DNA of 64,000 nt from Amyloporia xantha. Lineage: Eukaryota > Basidiomycota > Agaricomycetes > Polyporales > Adustoporiaceae. Below are positions 13,601 to 23,953 of the stretch, piece by piece; the stretch's first letter is position 1; each line of letters starts with the position of its first letter. The position numbers were made by a program, and so were the translations under genes. The notes beneath the pieces were generated by a model, which saw only the letters and a program-made list of their open reading frames with translations, was not told the DNA's origin and searched no databases. The DNA lies in contig JAYKKR010000001.1 in NCBI GenBank assembly GCA_036971615.1, positions 3,162,001 to 3,226,000 of the forward strand, given 5' to 3'.

Positions 13601-13738
13601 CCCATGTATTCTACGCGTCCGGATGCATCTGCGATGTCGTCTCGCACCGTCGTGGCCGACACCCGCAGCCTGAAACGCAGCGAGTCTAGTGTTAGTGACG
13701 CGAGCAGCACTCAATCCAAGCGCTGGGTAATTGAGTAA
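10658..13738 (+). CDS. Polytopic membrane protein with Ser/Thr-rich extracellular loop, unknown function
   Basis: No named family is recognised, but the spliced product is clearly coherent. The start is uncertain: ATG 10658 plus an intron 10691-10861 (GTATGT donor) connects to DIGWTSAVAFLLYRRLVF. Downstream exons chain in frame through introns at about 11116-11200, 11961-12000, 12160-12215, 12318-12372, 12428-12480, 12657-12712, 12930-12980, 13003-13059 and 13294-13356. The protein has two or three N-terminal membrane segments, then a long Ser/Thr/Ala-rich segment (about 11400-11950) with several N-x-S/T sites. A second membrane block follows (FQVWLLGMSLVALLNESIPH; LALNGLALLGSIVLSW; VVLVLSIAIQVSLFFISVAA; IPMLIFLIVALLYLGGW; SVFLALVTFVLGVVC). 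It ends in a Pro/Ser-rich cytoplasmic tail. The mucin-like loop suggests a plasma-membrane protein, perhaps a sensor; that is inference. Confidence 0.6.
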
Positions 13739-13942
13739 TCTTATTGGTTTGGGAACAGACATTTAGGCCACCGCGTGGCCTACTGGATAATGTTGTATAC
13801 TACTAGTGTGGATGCTTTCAATCTACGTGTATGTAATTGGAAGTACTGCGATGCAAGTGATTGGTACAAATCAGGAAGACTAGGCTACAGGGGATAAGTC
13901 AAACAGAAGATGTAATGTCCTATAAACAATCAACAATCATGA

Positions 13943-16900
13943 TTACAGCTCGCGTGGTTCTGGTAAGTTGGCATCCTGCATCCCTGTTGGCGTTGCGACT
14001 GGCGACATGCTCGGGGAAGGACAAGAAATAGTTTCAACCTGCTTCTCTTGAATGATAGCAGCCTGGCGGGCTACAGAAGCATGCCCATAGGTGGATTCAG
14101 GCGGCATTTCTATCGGCGGACTCGTCGCCAGCTCTGCTTCTTCGTAGCTTTGAAGTGCTGCTCGGAACTCGAGCATCCACAGATGCTCCATGAGCTCGAT
14201 AGCAGTTGGTCGCTGTAGAGGATCGATCGTCAGGCACTGTCGGATGAAATCTATGCCTGTTTCGCCCAATTGACCAGGATCCGGCAATGGAGGGTGCTGC
14301 GTCGCAACACCAATATGGAACATAATCGCCCTGGGCAAAGTCAGATTCGTCTCGCTGCAACACTTGCACAGAGAGTGCACTTACCACTCGTTGTCTAGGT
14401 TGCTCCAGGGTTTTCTACCTGTGGCACACTCGAGCACAACACATCCAAGCGACCACACGTCCATGGCACCTTGCCTTCCACGTGAGCTGTTCCTGATCAC
14501 CTCAGGCGACATGTACATGGGTGTGCCTGTGAGACTGTTTTGTACGCCACCGCTGCCATTGACACCGTTAGGTGCATCGGATGCGCGGCGTGAGCGTTGA
14601 ATTGAACGCTGGTTCTTTGCAAGGATCTTGGCAGCCCCGAAGTCGACAAACTTGATAACCCCCATATGATCTAGGAGAATATCTAAAGCCCGCCATGAGG
14701 ATTGATCAGCACTCATCGAACAGAAGACTTAAACACTTACTGTCAGGCTTTATATCGCGATGAACGACACCCTTTGAATGCAAGTATGCAAGGCCTTCCA
14801 ACATCTGCAGAGTGTAAACTTGCAGAATCCCCTCATCTTCGATACGTCCATGCTCGAGTAAAGCAGCTAAACTGCCACCTTGGCAATATTCCTCAAAAAT
14901 GAACACCTTATCGCGATGTACCTCGATCCCATAGTACTCGACGATGTTGGGATGATGCAGCATCTCCATGACGTTCAATTCGTCCTTGATTTGGGAGTAT
15001 AGATTAGGCAACCCAGCGACTTCTTGGAACTTGATCTCCTTGACAGCCATAAGGGAACCTGAGTCGAGATTGACGGCAAGGTAGACGGACCCGAAGGAGC
15101 CTGCACCAATAAAACGACCTTGTTGCCAACGAATGGAGACGTTGGATGCAGACCCAGCAAGGAACACTAGCGACCGATCCACTAGCTTCTCTTCATCTAG
15201 GACACGACCTACGGTATGCTGTTCGATTCCTACGGCAGCTCGCTGAGCCTCCAGATCTCGTACCGCACGAGTTGCCTTTTCCCAGAACATACGAACGATG
15301 GGGTCTGTATATGCAACAGTGGCGTCGTCCTGATCGGGAGGAACATAAAGCAGATCTTCCTCCTCATCAGTAACCTCGCTTGCAGATTGTTGCCGTAGCA
15401 GCTCTTCTTGTCGTTCCTTTTCCCGCTTTGCCTCAAGCGTCGAACGGGCACCAAGGATGTCAAAATGGCTGATTAGTAACGTCATACAGCTGGCTACTTT
15501 TTGCCGCAGCATTTCGAACTGGTCATCAGGTAGTTGCAAAATGTTGTTCCGTCGGGTTCGGTGCAGAGTAAATTCAAGTGCAGTTACCGCCCATCTGAAT
15601 GTCTTCCGGTCATTGGGATCGCAATCATCGCAGATGAAAGAGACCCAGGAGATCGCTAGCTTTATCAGGAGCCTGTTGAACTTGAGCGTGGTCGTACGAT
15701 CCATGTGTTTCTGGACACGTTGTCCGTGTTCAGACGCAAACCCGTACCAATTCTCCAACAACTCTTGATATCCAGTGGCCTCTTGTAGCGCATTCCGCAC
15801 ATAGTTCACTGAGTCCACGATAGACTCGGCCAACTTGTTGTTGGCTCGACTAATCTTGCGCAGCTCGCGGTTGACTAATGGCAAATGCGCTTGCTGTTCC
15901 ACCAAACAGGTCAAAGGAGCAAGAGTCGATTCAATAGGTTCTCCGTCTTCGTCGACAGGGGCGAACAGCTCCGCAAACCGCTCCTTAGCAGCAGCCAGAC
16001 GGTGCTGTGGACCATCGGCGATCAGACGTACCCTATTGTCCTTGAGGTCGAGGTCGAATTTGGGTATCTGCAACATGAGGACCAGTCCGTTCCAAAGAAA
16101 GCGCGTCCGCGGAGAGATGACCAACAGACATGCGACGTCTTCGTCCTCATCCTGGAAGGTGTCCCCGCCATCGACCAGCCAGCTGCCCTCGTCGATTTCG
16201 TTGACGTGGAAAGCCTCCATCAGGATCCTCCGGATATCTTCGGGACGATCCCGCAGAGTGTGAGGTGCCACGATGTATGTTCCATCCTCCTCAAAGCTCT
16301 GCGTGTAGACAAGGAAGTGATCCGTCTCTACCAGGAGCGCTATGAAGAGGTCTATAGGAACGTCCTCGAGATCATACTCTGCGGAGTTGCTGAACCTCTG
16401 CGTAAGAACTCTATTATAAGCGTGAAATGTCAGTGAACGATATATCGCTGGATTACGAATGATGTTTCAGCTGACCGTGCCAACCGCTGCAGTTTTCGAT
16501 ATCGCTGTTTCACGCCATCTAAGATCTTGGAATACCAACTAATACGCTGCTCGTCAGTCATGGCCTTATTGGTGGAGGATGCGACTTTCATGTGTGTTTG
16601 GAATGCCGAACTTGTACTTCCGTTTCCTCCCATAGATTTGCGCTCCGATATTGACTGCGCCTTTGAAGCGTCTCCTATTACCGGGATGCGGATTTGGGTG
16701 TCGAAGTAGTTGGTGACTCGTACCATCAGCTTATTGGTGAGCGCGCTGTTATGGGCACGTCAAAGTACATTCATATTGCAGCATGCGAGCAGGAGCGTAC
16801 CATAACTGTTCCGCGACAAGCGATGCCCCTCCCGGGACCGTTAGGCTCACGTCGCTGAATGTCGCCCATTGGGCTTCGATGACGTCAGTCTCTTTGAAGT

Positions 16901-18413
16901 ATATGCCCCTGGCCCCGCTCTTCAGTTTCCAGTGGATCAGTTTGAAGAAAAAGGTCAAAGCCTCCAAGATCACAGCGTCGTAGTCTTCGCTGATACAAGG
17001 CGGGAGTTTCCAGTTCCCACCAGGATCGGGGATCAGAAAGGCCTCATACTGCCTTTTGAGGGTACAGGCAAAGCCAATTTTGACCTTGATGTCCTCCGTC
17101 ATCTGATCAATGATCAGGACGTCTGGGCTCTTCAGCCTCTGAGCATAATCCAGGCGCACACGCAAGATCGCCTGAGCGAGATTGGTCAGGAACGAGACGA
17201 GAGGAACGAGTTCCTGTTCGAACGAAGGAAGATTCATCTCTGAAAACATTGGCGCTAGATTGACGTGGGCGTCGCGCGTAGTACCAACAAGAGCGTGAAT
17301 GGTAGTCATAGAGCCCTTCTCGAACTGTCTCTGGATAGATTCCTCCTTCAACAGGCGGTCCACGAAAGTAGTGCCATTGACGTTCTCGCCCTGGCCATTA
17401 TGTGGTGGGAATGGAGTGGAAGGTCCAGTGGTAGGTTTCGTGACGTCGAGACTGTCGCTGCCAGTCCATTTGCGCAGGACGTTGATGAGCTGGCGAAGCG
17501 ATGTGATAACTGTGGACCAAGTATTGAGGGTGTCGCAGCGAGCGTCGAATTCTGGGTCCAAAGTAGCAGGCTTGTCCGAATAGAAGGCCCGCAGACTCGG
17601 GTAGAGTGAGTGAGCCACGTCAAGACGATGGAGGATCGAATTGACCTGGCGCAGGGCATGAGTGGCTGGTGATTCGTCGGAATCCGGTGGCAAATCATCG
17701 ACTCGGAAAGACATGATTTCCTTGATGACAGCATCGACAGTGCGTAACCTTCGCTCATCCAATCTTTTCCTCTCCTCGTCGACGGATCTATTGTGCACCT
17801 TCGCACGCAAGTCTAGCCAAAGGTTCGAGCGCAGGTTATTTTCCTCTTCTGATGACGACTTCAGGGCGACCGCAATACGTGTGTTCTCGGTCCTGAGCAC
17901 GTCTCCAGCCAATACAGAAGCAAGCATTGTCTGCCATTCTAGCCTCTCTCGGTCCTCCAGAGTTTCCGGCTCGGTATCGAGCATGAGGGTGGACAGTCGA
18001 TCAGCCTCGACACTAGAAGTAGCAACACCTCTGATCGAATCTTCATCGTCACTGTCTCCTGCATCCATAAGCTGGCCTAATCCGCCCTGATAGTAGTGGC
18101 TGTCTGGGTCGTTTCGGGGATCATCGTCCACTCCCGGACCAGACCTGTACCGTCGGACGAACTGGTTGTAGACATTTGGATACCTCTGCGGAAATGCAGA
18201 TGAAGACTGAGATGCGGGTTGCTGATTTGGAACCGGAGAGAAAGTACTCCTTTGCCGTGCTTTTGGCCGCTTGGAATGACTGGAGCTCAAGGACGAGGAT
18301 GGAGTCTGCTGCTGCGGCCGACTGGATGATGACCAGTTGCCCTCATCCTCGTCGTCCGCATCGTGTTCTGGGTGGGTATATAGGGTCGGTTGGTGTCGTT
18401 TTGTGAGAGTCAT
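13943..18413 (-). CDS. SSK2: SSK2/SSK22-type MAP kinase kinase kinase (HOG pathway)
   Basis: This is a MAPKKK of the Ssk2/Wis4/MEKK4 class, which relays osmotic and oxidative stress from the response regulator Ssk1 to the Pbs2-Hog1 cascade. Start at 18413 (MTLTKRHQPTLYTHPEHD). Introns deduced: 16746-16800, 16411-16475, 14683-14740 and 14331-14384, giving about 1,400 aa, the expected size. The first ~1,000 residues form the conserved non-catalytic region (for example PGGASLVAEQL, YFDTQIRIPVIGD, VETDHFLVYTQSFEEDGTY). The kinase domain begins with GRFIGAGSFGSVYLA (P-loop), AVKEIKF (ATP lysine), then HRDIKPDN split by an intron, KFVDFGAAK (DFG), GTPMYMSPEV and DVWSLGCVVLE. A short Ser/Pro-rich tail ends at TAA 13943-13945. 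A MITE lies 141 bp upstream of the start codon. Confidence 0.9.
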
Positions 18414-18554
18414 CGGTCGGGGAGGGGAAAGGGGTCGGGTGCAGGGGGCACTACTGGAAAAGCGTCAGGAACACTCATACAGACGCGCTGACGAAATAGG
18501 CAGACATGCATATTTATTTAAGCGCCCATGCCCAAGCTTCGGCCTTCGGCGACA

Positions 18555-19104
18555 GGACCCCCGAAAATCCCCTAAGAGGTCCGATCCCGGACCCCCAAAA
18601 AAGGGCCCTCCAGGAGCGAAATGTTCGATCCAAATTTGTCCAAATCCCCAAAATTAGGCCTCGAAAACTGGAAATGTTGCATGCCTAAGACCCCCAAAAA
18701 CCTGGCATCTCGAGGGAGGTTCGGTCCCGGGACCCCCAAAAATCGCGTCGTCCGATGGGTCGGCGACTCAAGCATGACTGTCCCGGAGTCTGGCCGTGCA
18801 TATAATAGAACCGAACGACTATTTTCGGCCATATGGGCCACGCAATACTGGTGTAGCAGACCCCCATGGTTACCCTAAAAGGGAAAATACATCCGCGCAC
18901 CAGCGAATGTCATCCATTTCTGATTAGTCAGCAACGGAGACTAGTCCGTGCTGTGGGCGCTTATTTGAAGTTCGATCCCCATAAACCCCCAAATTTGGCC
19001 CATTTTTTGGGACCTTAGATGCCAAATCCCCAAATTTGGCCCAAAGCGACCCCCAAAATTGGGCACCAGCGGGATCGGACCTCTTAGGGGATTTTCGGGG
19101 GTCC
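18555..19104. mobile_element. MITE with 34-bp perfect terminal inverted repeats and 9-bp target duplication
   Basis: The left end 18555-18588 and right end 19071-19104 are perfect inverted copies (34 of 34 as read by eye), beginning GGACCCCCGAAAATCCCC. The element is 550 bp and has no transposase-sized ORF. It is flanked by the direct repeat TTCGGCGAC (18545-18553 and 19105-19113), with one unmatched base at the left junction. The interior carries C-tract/A-tract repeats such as CCCCAAATTTGGCCC near the right end and a second GACCCCCAAAAA motif near 18732. TIR length and a 9-bp duplication fit a Mutator-like or hAT-like non-autonomous element; the superfamily is not certain. Confidence 0.85.
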
Positions 19105-19251
19105 TTCGGCGACTCACGCTTTCATCCTCATCGCCTTTACTGCGACTGTGTACCACGCTAGCCGCAACTTACCGTGGTGTCGATTTGGTCCCTCTACTTG
19201 CACATATCATACAGCGACCACCCCCTAGTCTAAGACTAGCATCTCGGCAAG

Positions 19252-21285
19252 ATGGGTATCGTAGAAAAGGTACGCTCATTATGCCTTCTCACACGGCCTC
19301 ACCTCTCAGACTCTGCCGGTCAAAGATCAAGGAGATTGAGGGTGCGTACCTGTCTGTTAACTCCAGGTTCTTCTGATCTGAGGTGATGTCTGATTCGCAG
19401 AGGAGATGGCGAGGAGTTAGTCGGTCTTTTCGCAGATAAGCGCAATGTATTGACTGCTCTTGCGGAACCCAATAGCGCAGAAGAACAAGGCGAGAAACGG
19501 CCCTGATCATCTCAATGACGATGTCATTTACGATACCACCAAGTAGGCGACCGAGTACCACCTGGGTCTTCTGAAGGCAAAGTTGGCTCGGTATCGTGCA
19601 CAGTTACTCGAACCTGCGACCAAATCCAGCGGCGGTGGCACTGGCTTCGATGTACAGAAATCGGGCGATGCACGAGTAGCCCTGATCGGATTCCCCTCAG
19701 TGGGAAAGGTGACGCATTTCAACGGCATACTCAATACAGGAACTGATTGAACCGCCAAGTCAACCCTACTGAGCAAATGTACTCATACTGTCTCTGAGAC
19801 GGCTGCGTACGAATTCACCACGCTAACTGCAAGTAAATCGCAGTCACTTGGCGATGCAAAGTTTTGACATCGTGTGAGTGTAGGCCATCCCTGGTGTCAT
19901 CGAGCACCAAGGAGCGCGTATTCAGCTGCTCGATCTCCCTGGTATTGTCGAGGGCGCCAGCCAAGGACGAGGACGAGGACGGCAAGTGGTCGCCACGGCA
20001 AAGACAGCTGACCTTATCTTAATCATGCTGGATGCCACCAAATCTGAAGAGCAACGACGACTATTGGAGATTGAATTAGATGCGGTCGGAATCCGCCTGA
20101 ACAAACAGAAGCCGGATGTCGTTTTCAAACGGAAAACCACAGGAGGGGTGCGTAGTAGCTTTTGTGGCACGATTGATGGTCGTATTGGAAGCTGATACGT
20201 TCATCCTGCCAGATTACAGTAAGTTCTGTACAGTCGGGGGAAATAGAGCCGTACCAACAATGATTGCAGCTAAATACGACAGTAAAACTTACTAAGACCG
20301 ATGAGCGCACTATCCGGACCATCCTCGCTAGCTGTAAGTGAAGCGTACGGCTCGGAGTTAACGGTTGATCCTCATCAGTGCCACAGACAAGCTTCACAAC
20401 TGCGAGGTCATGATCCGTGAGGATGTAAGTTCATGGTAGTCGCCCACATGAGCTCAGCTGATGATTGGACACAGATTACCACTGATGAATTCATCGATGT
20501 CTTAATAGGTAAGGCGGTCCAAAATATCCTACTACATCGAATCTCATCTTGTTGTATCAAGGGACACGCAAATATATTCCCTGTCTATGTGAGCGGCTGC
20601 CTCTGATACGATGCCCCCGGTAATTAACGTCCACGAAGATGTCTATAACAAGATCGACGCTATCAGCCTGGAATTGCTGGATAAGTTGGCACACGATGAG
20701 CACACCGTTGTCATAAGTTGTGAGCTTGGCCTAAAGTAAGCTCGTTTCAGATTTGAGTTTGTGCACCTGTCTGGAAAATAATTTTTTGCAGCTTGGACTA
20801 TCTCATCGAACGCATGTGGGACGAGCTTGGGCTTGTCAAAGTATATACCAAAAAGCGGGGAGCACATCCCGATTTAGCAGACCCAATATGTTTACGGAAA
20901 GGAGCTAATATAGAGGCAAGTCGTTTGGCAGACAAAATGACGCTGGGATTGATAAATGGAATCCGTCAGGATGTGTGTAACGGCATTCATCGGTCGCTAG
21001 CAACTAATTTCCGGTATGCGCTTGTTTGGTGAGTGCGTTTGCAGGCGCTGCAGTGAAATTTTGGTGTGCTGACTGCGCTTCCAGGGTGAGTGGACCGCAG
21101 ATAAGTGGCAGTAACAGCCTCATATGATATATCTACCCCTTCAGGGAAAGTCGTCCAAGTTTGCACCACATGCTCAGAAGGTCGGACTTAGCCACATGGT
21201 GCAAGACGAAGATGTCGTATCCAGTATGTGATGAAGCCTTCTTGATGACCTCCTTGACTGATCTGTCACAGTTTTCACCAAGTAG
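19252..21285 (+). CDS. RBG1: DRG1/RBG1-type developmentally regulated GTP-binding protein
   Basis: A TRAFAC-class GTPase of the DRG family, a translation-associated GTPase that acts with a Dfrp/Tma46-type partner. The coding region is cut by about 17 introns. Reconstructed motifs in order: EEEMARTQKNKATEYHLG; P-loop GFPSVGKST with an intron (19709-19759) between K and S; switch [25 protein letters not shown]-like region ending [13 protein letters not shown] (G4); ISCE at the G5 position; and the C-terminal TGS-like domain VYTKKRG...FRYALVWG. The protein ends DEDVVSIFTK, as in the family, once a final intron (21224-21271) is removed; TAG 21283-21285. Very small exons occur (16, 14, 6 and apparently 1 nt) and three introns look GC-AG. 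All GTPase motifs are intact, so I read this as a working gene. Confidence 0.88.
19490..19546 (+). other. Putative GC-AG intron in RBG1
   Basis: The donor is GCGAGA after AACAAG and the acceptor is AAGTAG. Removal joins QKNK to ATEYHLG exactly as in DRG proteins. No GT donor gives this join. The upstream exon (19476-19489) is only 14 nt. Confidence 0.55.
19829..19883 (+). other. GC-AG intron in RBG1
   Basis: The donor is GCAAGT directly after ACT, and the acceptor is GTGTAG. Splicing restores TTLT-AIPGV of switch I. A GT donor three bases inside would shift the frame. Confidence 0.7.
20213..20218 (+). other. 6-nt microexon in RBG1
   Basis: The exon ATTACA lies between acceptor CCAG (intron 20148-20212) and donor GTAAGT (intron 20219-20269). 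It supplies Ile-Thr after Gly-Gly, matching the conserved GGI of DRG proteins. Skipping it would stay in frame. Confidence 0.65.
20916..20969 (+). other. GC-AG intron in RBG1
   Basis: The donor is GCAAGT after GAG and the acceptor is CGTCAG. Splicing joins GANIE to [10 protein letters not shown], the DRG-family junction. Reading through instead would insert about 18 non-conserved residues. Confidence 0.7.
21029..21144 (+). other. Stacked intron pair separated by one exonic nucleotide (stwintron-like)
   Basis: The exon reads ...GCG CTT GTT TG, then intron I 21029-21084 (GTGAGT...CCAG), a single G at 21085, then intron II 21086-21144 (GTGAGT...TCAG), then GGA AAG TCG. Only removal of both restores VWGKSSKF, the conserved DRG C-terminus. 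Excising 21029-21144 as one intron leaves a frameshift, and retaining either part gives a stop or a wrong frame. Both donors are the same strong GTGAGT, and the 56- and 59-nt lengths are normal for this gene. Confidence 0.65.
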
Positions 21286-21914
21286 AGCTAGGCTACGGAG
21301 AAATGCTCTTAGGAGATTGTGTAATGCCGCTTGCAGTTGTATTTCTAGAGTCGCCCCGTGTATCAAACCGACCTGTCATCGCAGTTTATCTGTCTGCGGA
21401 CGGCATGATGCCGTAGTCCGCGATGAGCCGTAGTGCGTCTGGCAGAGACGACGGGCTGCATCGATTGTGTTATTGTTACGTACGCGAGACGCCTTGAGTG
21501 CGGACATGACATCGAGGCCAGTGAGGGGGGACTGGGTTCTTGTGGCAGGAAGTGCTATCATCACGATCAGGACCGTGGATCGAACACCCACGTGGATGTG
21601 CCGTTAACTCAGTGGGCGATACACTTCCGCTCCGAGCGCCCCCACAGTCAGCGCCGCCTGGGACGCCTTGCAAACTGCTATCTCTTTTGATGGCCTCTAT
21701 GTCTTAGCAGACGCGCCGTCCCCCACATCGCCGCGGTATATAAACCCGATGAAATGTCACCCAACAGACAGAACGCCCATTTCGATCACCCAGATTCTGC
21801 GACCACATCGCGGCTAGTTTCATAATATACCTAACAGTCTGAAATTTTGACTACTCCCCCCTGCTGGCGAATACCCTCACCACATCGAGCACTCCAGCGT
21901 GACTAGCCACTACC
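21286..21914. other. Intergenic region, promoter of the hydrolase gene
   Basis: A TATA-like TATATAAA lies at 21737-21744, about 170 bp upstream of the next start codon. No RNA gene or repeat was recognised. Confidence 0.5.
21737..21744 (+). promoter_or_regulatory. TATA-like box
   Basis: TATATAAA lies in GC-rich surroundings upstream of the MBL-fold hydrolase gene, at a plausible distance if a short 5'UTR is present. Confidence 0.4.
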
Positions 21915-23432
21915 ATGGGCTCTCTAGACTTTACTTCTCCCAACTTTGGGTCTCCAGTGGAATTTATTTTCTTGGGCACCGGCACATCTTCCACCCTCCC
22001 GCACGTAGATTGCCTGACCGCACCGCCGGGAGTCAAACCTTGTCGGACGTGCCTCTCGACGCTCACTCCGGAGGGAAAGAAGAATATCAGAGTGAGCGTT
22101 CTGGGGCATCCTTTCCGCCGTCCATCGCGCTGATCACCGAGGCTACACTTAGCGCAACACTTCGGCCGTAGTCCGACTCAAGGGACGGGACTCGCAGGAT
22201 GTGTACGTACGCTATGTCATGGAGCAACTGCGTTTTCCTAGGGTTCTAACAGTGGTCCGCTGCTAGAACCATTGTCATAGACGTTGGCAAAAGCTTTCAA
22301 CCCGCCGCAGTCCAATGGTTCCCAAAGTATGGATTGCGGCGTATAGACGCTGTCCTAATAACACATGCGCACGCCGATGGTACGTTGTTAACAACTTGCG
22401 GACTTGATGGACATCGACACTGATCGCAACGTTTACGTAGCCATGAATGGATTAGATGACTTGCGAGGTTCGCGGCTTTCTGTCACGTTGCTTGTTCCTG
22501 CTGAAAACGCCTCATAGGCTGGACCTTGCACAGTGCGATACAACCCTACATAGATATCTATGTATCCATCTCGACATTCAATGAGGTTCAGCGTGCCTTC
22601 CCATATCTTGTATCAAAGCAATTCGCTTCTGGCGGCGGTGATGTACGTTGTTACGCTAGTAGTCCCGCGCTATAGCCTGATGTAGCCCCACCAAGGTCCC
22701 TGAATTCAAATGGCACATTATTGAGGATCGTGTTCCGTTTGAAATCGGAGATACTGGGGTTCAAATAAACCCGTTCGCGGGTGAGTCACCATCCAGCCAC
22801 AGGTATGCCCTATGATCAGCACTCACAATTTGCGGTTAGTACACCATGGTCGCATCTTCACACCAGCACCGCCCCTTGATACTTCCATAAGTCCATATTC
22901 GCTGTCCCCGGCATCCACGAACCCATCCACCCCCAATGTGCCTGGTTCCCCAGTTCATGCCGCAACCATTCCCACGGAGCCTGTCAAGCAGATTCGCCCG
23001 TACCTGTGCTTCGGCTTCGTCATTCAAGATGCTATAACATATCTCTCCGACGTTTCTCACATCCCGGATGATATATGGGCCATGTTCGATACTTATCCCC
23101 AAGTCCCGCCAGTCTTCGTGCTCGATTGCCTGCGGATCGAGCCTCACACGTCGCACCTGAGCGTCGCGCAGTCTGTGTCCATTGCCAGACGCATGAACGC
23201 CCGACGGACGTATCTGCTCGGATTTAGCCACGAACTGGCACACGACGATTTCGTTACCATCGGAGAGGCCGCTGGAGGGAAGGATTTGACTAAATCTGAG
23301 AAGGCGTTGATTGCGCAGCACGGTCTCCAGTCGTTGCGCGACGGTGAGCCGATCTGGATTCGCCCTGCGTTTGACGGCTTGCGTGTCTACGTGCACGAAG
23401 GCGGCAGAGTACGGGACGAGGGATATAATTGA
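21915..23432 (+). CDS. Metallo-beta-lactamase-fold metal-dependent hydrolase
   Basis: The product is a PhnP/tRNase-Z-like MBL-fold enzyme, close to uncharacterised fungal hydrolases such as fission yeast SPCC777.06c (from memory). Start ATG 21915 gives [21 protein letters not shown], with the early GTGTSSTLP loop of the fold and a CRTC pair. After introns, [10 protein letters not shown] is followed by the metal motif [17 protein letters not shown] (HxHxDx6D-type); an intron with donor GTACGT splits the motif after GAT. Later elements are VHHGR (third metal histidine) and [21 protein letters not shown], containing the conserved metal-ligand Asp. The C-terminal region [16 protein letters not shown] supplies a late histidine. 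Substrate unknown. No sign of damage; TAA/TGA ends after EGYN. Confidence 0.78.
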
Positions 23433-23953
23433 GGCTGTTTCTGCGGGCTCTTGCGTGTGCTGCTGGGGATAATATCTGGCTTCATTCTATCATAGTGTTC
23501 GTCATCTTAATCACGCGTATGCAGGGCGCCGGTAGACGGTAGTAGCAAGTAACAACGACTGTACAAACAAGAACGATACACGTGTTTTGAGGCTTGACCA
23601 GAAAGCTGGATCCAGGTGGGAACGAGGTGTATGGGGTGCCCCCAGCATGTGTTCTCGATGTGTTTCACGAGGCTGGTGTGAGCGGGACTCGAGCCAGGCT
23701 CGAAACTGAATTTGACGAGGCGGCCGAAGACGCATCACGTGCCGAGGACGCGCTTCTGGGCGGCTTCTCCGGATCCACAAGAGGAACAGCTTCCACTGTC
23801 TCGGATGGCTCAGTAAGAGGAGGGTCATCTGCCCAGGCAGGCCATTGAATCTCCATCTCACCCTCTCCCCATCTATCTCCAGCTGTTTGCATATAACCAC
23901 CATCTTGAACTACTCACTACCTTCGCAATCTCTTACCGGGATCGTTTGCTGCA
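23433..23953. other. Intergenic region
   Basis: This holds the 3' flank of the hydrolase gene and the promoter of the second PRELI gene. Low-confidence open frames here lack motifs. Nothing else was recognised. Confidence 0.45.

Noticed and set aside
13943..14387. Second ORF antiparallel in frame around the MAPKKK C-terminus
   Set aside because: It only extends through the intron 14331-14384; the spliced kinase frame is continuous.
18545..19113. CRISPR-like or satellite repeat array
   Set aside because: The repeats are two inverted termini plus irregular internal motifs, flanked by a target duplication; this is a transposon.
21224..21285. Truncated RBG1 ending VVSSM
   Set aside because: An intron with a GTATGT donor at 21224 restores the family ending SIFTK.
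22395..22470. Broken metal-binding motif in the MBL hydrolase
   Set aside because: The HAHADA...GLDD motif is merely split by an intron and is intact when spliced.
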